This document shows positions 60,807 through 64,000 of a stretch of DNA of 64,000 bases, in pieces; position 1 is the stretch's first letter; every line of letters begins with the position of its first letter. The translations under genes were made by a program, and so were the position numbers. The DNA is taken from the NCBI GenBank assembly GCA_021778315.1, contig JAJYCQ010000004.1:15004-79003 (forward strand), given 5' to 3'. Under the pieces are notes generated by a model, which did no database searches, was not told the origin of the DNA, and saw only the letters and a list, made by a program, of their open reading frames with translations. The DNA is from Acidobacteriota bacterium. GTDB taxonomy: Bacteria > Acidobacteriota > Terriglobia > Terriglobales > Acidobacteriaceae.

Positions 60807-63002
60807 ATGTTCGCAACCAGGCTCCTCTGCACCGCGACCCTCCTCGCCCTCGCCACTACGGCAACCGCGCAAACCACCGCGCCCGCCGAGGCCGTCCTCC
60901 ACCGCATCATGCCGCACCTCGCCCCCCAATTCCACCTCACCCTCCACCCCACCCAGCCCGACGCCTTCCACATCTCCGGAACCCGCGGCCACATCAACGT
61001 CGACGCCGCCACCCTCCCCACCCTCCTCTTCGGCGTCAACTACTACCTCAAATACACCGCCCACCTCCAGATCTCCACCAACGGCCAGCAGCTAGGCCCC
61101 GCCAACCTCATCCTCCCCGCGCCCCCCGCTCCCATCACCCAGCCCGCGATCTACCAAACCCGCTACGCCCTCAACGAAAACGTCGACGGCTACACCGCGC
61201 CCTACTGGTCCGACGCCCGCTGGCAGCGCGAAATCGACATCCTCGCCCTCTCCGGAACCAACGCCATCCTCATCGAGCGAGGAGCCGACCTCGTCCTCTA
61301 CCAGACCTTCCGCGACGCCGGCTACTCCGACCTCGCCATCCGCAACTGGATCACCCAGCCCGCCCACCAGAACTGGCAGCTCATGGGCAACATGTGCTGC
61401 TTCATCGAACCCATCTCCCTCGACCTCCTCCACAAACGCGCCGCCTCCGCCCAGCACCTCATCGCCATGCTCCGCGCCCTCGGCATCACCCCCGTCCTCC
61501 CCGGCTACTACGGCATCGTCCCCGCAGACTTCGCCACGCTCCACCCCGGAGCCCACGTCATCACTCAAGGCGACTGGAACGGCTTCACCCGCCCCGGCTG
61601 GATCGACCCCCGCGACCCCAACTTCGCCACTCTCGCCGCCAGCTTCTACCGCCACCAGCACGACCTCTTCGGCGACACCACCCTCTACGACATGGAAATC
61701 TTTCAGGAGGGAGGAGCCACCGGCGACGTCCCCGTAGGCCCCGCCGCCCGCCTCGTCCAGACCGCCCTCCTCACCGCCCACCCCAACGCCTCCTGGTTCC
61801 TCATGGCCTGGCAGAACAACCCCCTCCCCGCCCTCATCGACGCACTCGACCCCCACCACCTCCTCATCGCCGACATCGAACAAGGCCGCATCCCCCGCAA
61901 CAACCGCGATCAGCAATTCCACGACACTCCCTGGCTCTACGGCGGCCTCTGGGAGTTTGGCGGCCGCACCTCCCTCGGAGCCCCGCTCTACGACTACGCC
62001 GTCCGCTTCCCCAACATGGCCAAACTCCCCGGCTCCCACATCACCGGCACCGCCCTCTTCACCGAAGGCCTCGACACCAACCCCTTCGCCTTCGACCTCT
62101 ACACCGAAATGGCCTGGCACAAAGACCCCGTAGACCTCACCGCCTGGACCAACGACTACGCCCTCCGCCGCTACGGAGCACCCGACCCCCACGCCCAGCG
62201 AGCCTGGCAGATCCTCCTCCACACCGCCTACGCCTACCGCGCCGGAGACGGCACCGCCCTCGTTCCCAACGACGCCGACGCTCCCCAGGACTCCCTCTTC
62301 AACGCCCAGCCCGACCTCACCACCACCCACGCCGGCACCTGGGCTCCCCACGGCGCGCACTACCCCCTCGCCGCCCTCACCCCCGCCCTCTCCCCGCTCC
62401 TCCAGGTCGCCCCCGCCCTCCGCTCCACCGCCACCTACCAGTACGACCTCGTCGACGTAGCCCGGCAGGTCATGTCCAACGAATCCCGCCTCATGCTCCC
62501 CCAAATCAAAGCCGCTTACGACGCCCACGACCGCCCCAGATTCGTCACCCTCACCACCCAGTGGCAACACCGCATGCAGCTCCTCGACACCCTCCTCCGC
62601 ACCAACGAATTCTTCCTCCTCGGCCGCTGGCTCAGCTACGTCCCACCCTGGGCCTCTTCCCCCGCCGAGCTAGCCCAGCTTAACTACGACGCCCGCTCCA
62701 TCCTCACCACCTGGGGAGACCGCCACGCCTCCGAAGCCGGCCTCCACGAGTACGCCAACCGCGACTACGCCGGCCTCACCGCCGACTACTACGCCCCCCG
62801 CTGGCACCTCTACTTCGACTCCCTCCTCCACTCCCTCGACACCCACACCCCACCCGCCCCCATCGACTGGTACGCCTTCGGTGACGCCTTCAACCGCCAA
62901 ACCAACCCCTACACCGCTGTCCCCCTCGGCGACCCCTACCCCGCCGCCCAGGCCATCGCCGAAGACCTCCACCTGACCCCACCTCCACCCTTGAAGCGCT
63001 AG
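60807..63002 (+). CDS. Alpha-N-acetylglucosaminidase (NAGLU), glycoside hydrolase family 89
   Basis: Removes terminal alpha-GlcNAc residues from glycans. The 731-aa enzyme has a signal peptide (residues 1-22, ending TAQ), an N-terminal alpha/beta domain (about 25-110), a (beta/alpha)8 domain and an all-alpha C-terminal domain. Family sequences include VDGYTAPYWSDARWQREIDILALSGTN split over 126-152, QNWQLMGNM, ITQGDWNGF and WLYGGLWEFGGRTSL. Likely catalytic Glu residues are E301 (FQEGG) and E420 (FTEGLDTNP), by analogy with NAGLU/CpGH89. It is probably periplasmic or secreted. It is followed by an HGSNAT-like gene. Confidence 0.92.
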   Translation: MFATRLLCTATLLALATTATAQTTAPAEAVLHRIMPHLAPQFHLTLHPTQPDAFHISGTRGHINVDAATLPTLLFGVNYYLKYTAHLQISTNGQQLGPANLILPAPPAPITQPAIYQTRYALNENVDGYTAPYWSDARWQREIDILALSGTNAILIERGADLVLYQTFRDAGYSDLAIRNWITQPAHQNWQLMGNMCCFIEPISLDLLHKRAASAQHLIAMLRALGITPVLPGYYGIVPADFATLHPGAHVITQGDWNGFTRPGWIDPRDPNFATLAASFYRHQHDLFGDTTLYDMEIFQEGGATGDVPVGPAARLVQTALLTAHPNASWFLMAWQNNPLPALIDALDPHHLLIADIEQGRIPRNNRDQQFHDTPWLYGGLWEFGGRTSLGAPLYDYAVRFPNMAKLPGSHITGTALFTEGLDTNPFAFDLYTEMAWHKDPVDLTAWTNDYALRRYGAPDPHAQRAWQILLHTAYAYRAGDGTALVPNDADAPQDSLFNAQPDLTTTHAGTWAPHGAHYPLAALTPALSPLLQVAPALRSTATYQYDLVDVARQVMSNESRLMLPQIKAAYDAHDRPRFVTLTTQWQHRMQLLDTLLRTNEFFLLGRWLSYVPPWASSPAELAQLNYDARSILTTWGDRHASEAGLHEYANRDYAGLTADYYAPRWHLYFDSLLHSLDTHTPPAPIDWYAFGDAFNRQTNPYTAVPLGDPYPAAQAIAEDLHLTPPPPLKR

Positions 63003-63331
63003 GAAAGCCCTTGCACAAAGTCTTCGTTTTGAAGAGGCGGGACTTTACTCCCGCCGTAACATCACCCAGGTCAACACGGCTTTAGCCGGGGAGGGAATCT
63101 CGCGCGCTTCCTCAAAACTTCCTCAAGCGTGCTTCCATGTTGATATAACCTTGTCATCTCGACCGAAGCCGCGCGTTCTTTTGCGCAGCGCTGCGGAGAG
63201 ACCCCTGTATTGGCTGTTGCCCTTGCTCTTGCTTTTGCTTTTACTAGGAGCTAAGATCCAGCAGCCAGCAGCCAAAAGCGAAACCCCACCCACCCTCCAA
63301 CAACAATCCCATCTCCCCAAAGGCCGCACCC
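63003..63331. other. 329-bp intergenic region made largely of dispersed repeat elements
   Basis: It contains GGCGGGA-CTTTAC-TCCCGCC (63036-63055), CGGCT-TT-AGCCG (63077-63088), a CTCGACCGAAGC...GGAGAGACCCCTG stretch (about 63157-63208), CTTGCT/TTTGCT hexamer runs (63216-63243) and an AGCTA-type repeat (63241-63275). No ORF or clear promoter is seen. Confidence 0.6.
63036..63055. terminator. Hairpin after the GH89 gene
   Basis: A 7-bp perfect stem with a 6-base loop, 34 bp after the stop; no T tract follows, so it may be a repeat rather than a terminator. Confidence 0.4.
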
Positions 63332-64000
63332 ATGTCCGAAGCCGTCCTCCCCCAGATCGAACGCACCGCCACCATCCCCGCCGTCCACCGCTGGCTCTCC
63401 GTCGACGTCCTCCGCGGCCTCACCATCGGCTTCATGATCATGGTCAACAACAACGGCGGCGGAGACCAGGCCTACTGGGCCATGAAGCACACCGACTGGA
63501 ACGGCTTCACCCCCACCGACCTCGTCTTCCCCACCTTCCTCTTCCTCATCGGGATCTCCACCGTCTTCTCCACCGCCGCCCGCCTCGCCAAAGGAGCCAC
63601 CCGCCAGTCGCTGCTCGCCCACACCTTCCGCCGAGCCGTCATCCTCTTCCTCCTCGGTCTCGTCGTCAACAGCTTCCCCTTCTTCCGCCTCCACACCCTC
63701 CGTATCTACGGAGTCCTCCCCCGCATCGCCGCTTGCTACTTCCTCATCGCTCTCCTCTACCTCGCCACGCCCTCCTGGAAGACCATCGCGGCCGTCGCCG
63801 CCGCCTGTCTCCTCGGCTATTGGATCCTCATGCGCTTCGTCCCGGTCCCCGGCTACGGCGTCCCCACCCACGGCGTCCCTCTCCTCGACCACGACGGGAA
63901 CCTCGTCGCCTGGCTCGACCGCCAAATCTTTCCCGCCTCACATCTCTACGAGCGAACCCGCCACCCCCAAGGCCTCCTCAGTACCCTCCCCGCCCTCGCC
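63332..64000 (+). CDS. Heparan-alpha-glucosaminide N-acetyltransferase-like membrane protein (5' part, runs off the window)
   Basis: The open frame from ATG 63332 stays open to the window end (223 codons visible). After a polar N-terminus, RWLSVDVLRGLTIGFMIMVN starts the first membrane segment. The segment AMKHTDWNGFTPTDLVFPTF with His53 matches the HGSNAT active-site region, where the corresponding His is acetylated in the human enzyme. Further membrane segments lie near 65-80, 100-115 and 125-145, and the IYGVLPRIAACYF motif is typical of the family. It probably moves an acetyl group across the inner membrane to a sugar. It lies 329 bp after GH89. Confidence 0.85.
   Translation, partial: MSEAVLPQIERTATIPAVHRWLSVDVLRGLTIGFMIMVNNNGGGDQAYWAMKHTDWNGFTPTDLVFPTFLFLIGISTVFSTAARLAKGATRQSLLAHTFRRAVILFLLGLVVNSFPFFRLHTLRIYGVLPRIAACYFLIALLYLATPSWKTIAAVAAACLLGYWILMRFVPVPGYGVPTHGVPLLDHDGNLVAWLDRQIFPASHLYERTRHPQGLLSTLPALA

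Noticed and set aside
61092..62570. 492-codon minus-strand open frame
   Set aside because: Antisense shadow of the GH89 gene, made of Gly/Val/Glu runs without a recognisable fold.
1..64000. tRNA or rRNA genes
   Set aside because: I looked for T-loop (GGTTCRAATCC-like) and acceptor pairings in the gaps and found none.

Overview
The window looks like a chromosomal segment of an Acidobacteriaceae-type bacterium (Granulicella/Terriglobus/Edaphobacter-like). This is inferred from high GC, four large TonB-dependent receptors that begin with a carboxypeptidase-regulatory-like domain, secreted glycoside hydrolases, and many small palindromic and heptameric intergenic repeats. No rRNA, tRNA, CRISPR array, prophage or insertion sequence was recognised, and most genes are housekeeping or envelope genes.

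Layout. 1-8.7 kb: the 3' part of a homocysteine S-methyltransferase, then scattered single genes: phosphoesterase, oligopeptide-type ABC ATPase, an odd S/Y/G/Q-rich lipoprotein, flavin monooxygenase, alpha/beta hydrolase, geranylgeranyl-reductase-like flavoprotein and a DedA-rhodanese fusion. 8.8-24.8 kb: three TonB-dependent receptors on the minus strand, obg, and a fourth receptor followed by a GH27 alpha-galactosidase. 26.2-38.3 kb: a long minus-strand amino-acid block, read as acnA, trpC, trpF, a histidine phosphatase, an aromatic leader peptide with attenuator, trpB, trpA, chorismate mutase, DAHP synthase, proB, proA and tyrA. 38.7-51 kb: a repeat-rich lipoprotein, mntH, dut, an epimerase, two polytopic glycosyltransferase-like proteins, rplU-rpmA, a flavin reductase, an MBL hydrolase, a zinc-ribbon protein and rpsU. 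51-64 kb: gamma carbonic anhydrase, a DUF3857/transglutaminase/TPR protein, hisS, aspS, small proteins, a GH89 alpha-N-acetylglucosaminidase and the start of an HGSNAT-like membrane acetyltransferase.

The most interesting signals are regulatory or contextual. (1) Upstream of trpB a 24-codon leader ORF with eight aromatic codons (4 Phe, 3 Tyr, 1 Trp) is followed by mutually exclusive hairpins ending in a U-rich terminator. This is a classical-looking attenuator placed inside the operon, in front of trpBA, chorismate mutase, DAHP synthase, proBA and tyrA. (2) The GH89 and HGSNAT-like genes are adjacent; their human homologues perform consecutive steps of heparan sulfate breakdown. (3) Two TonB-receptor genes share a structured 5' leader with the same hairpin order and an identical 13-mer at the same distance from the start codon. 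(4) Heptanucleotide tandem repeats occur between genes and also inside coding sequences (a glycosyltransferase and aspS).

Start codons were reassessed by eye. GTG is preferred for proB and one glycosyltransferase, and TTG for rpsU. The last gene runs off the window end.
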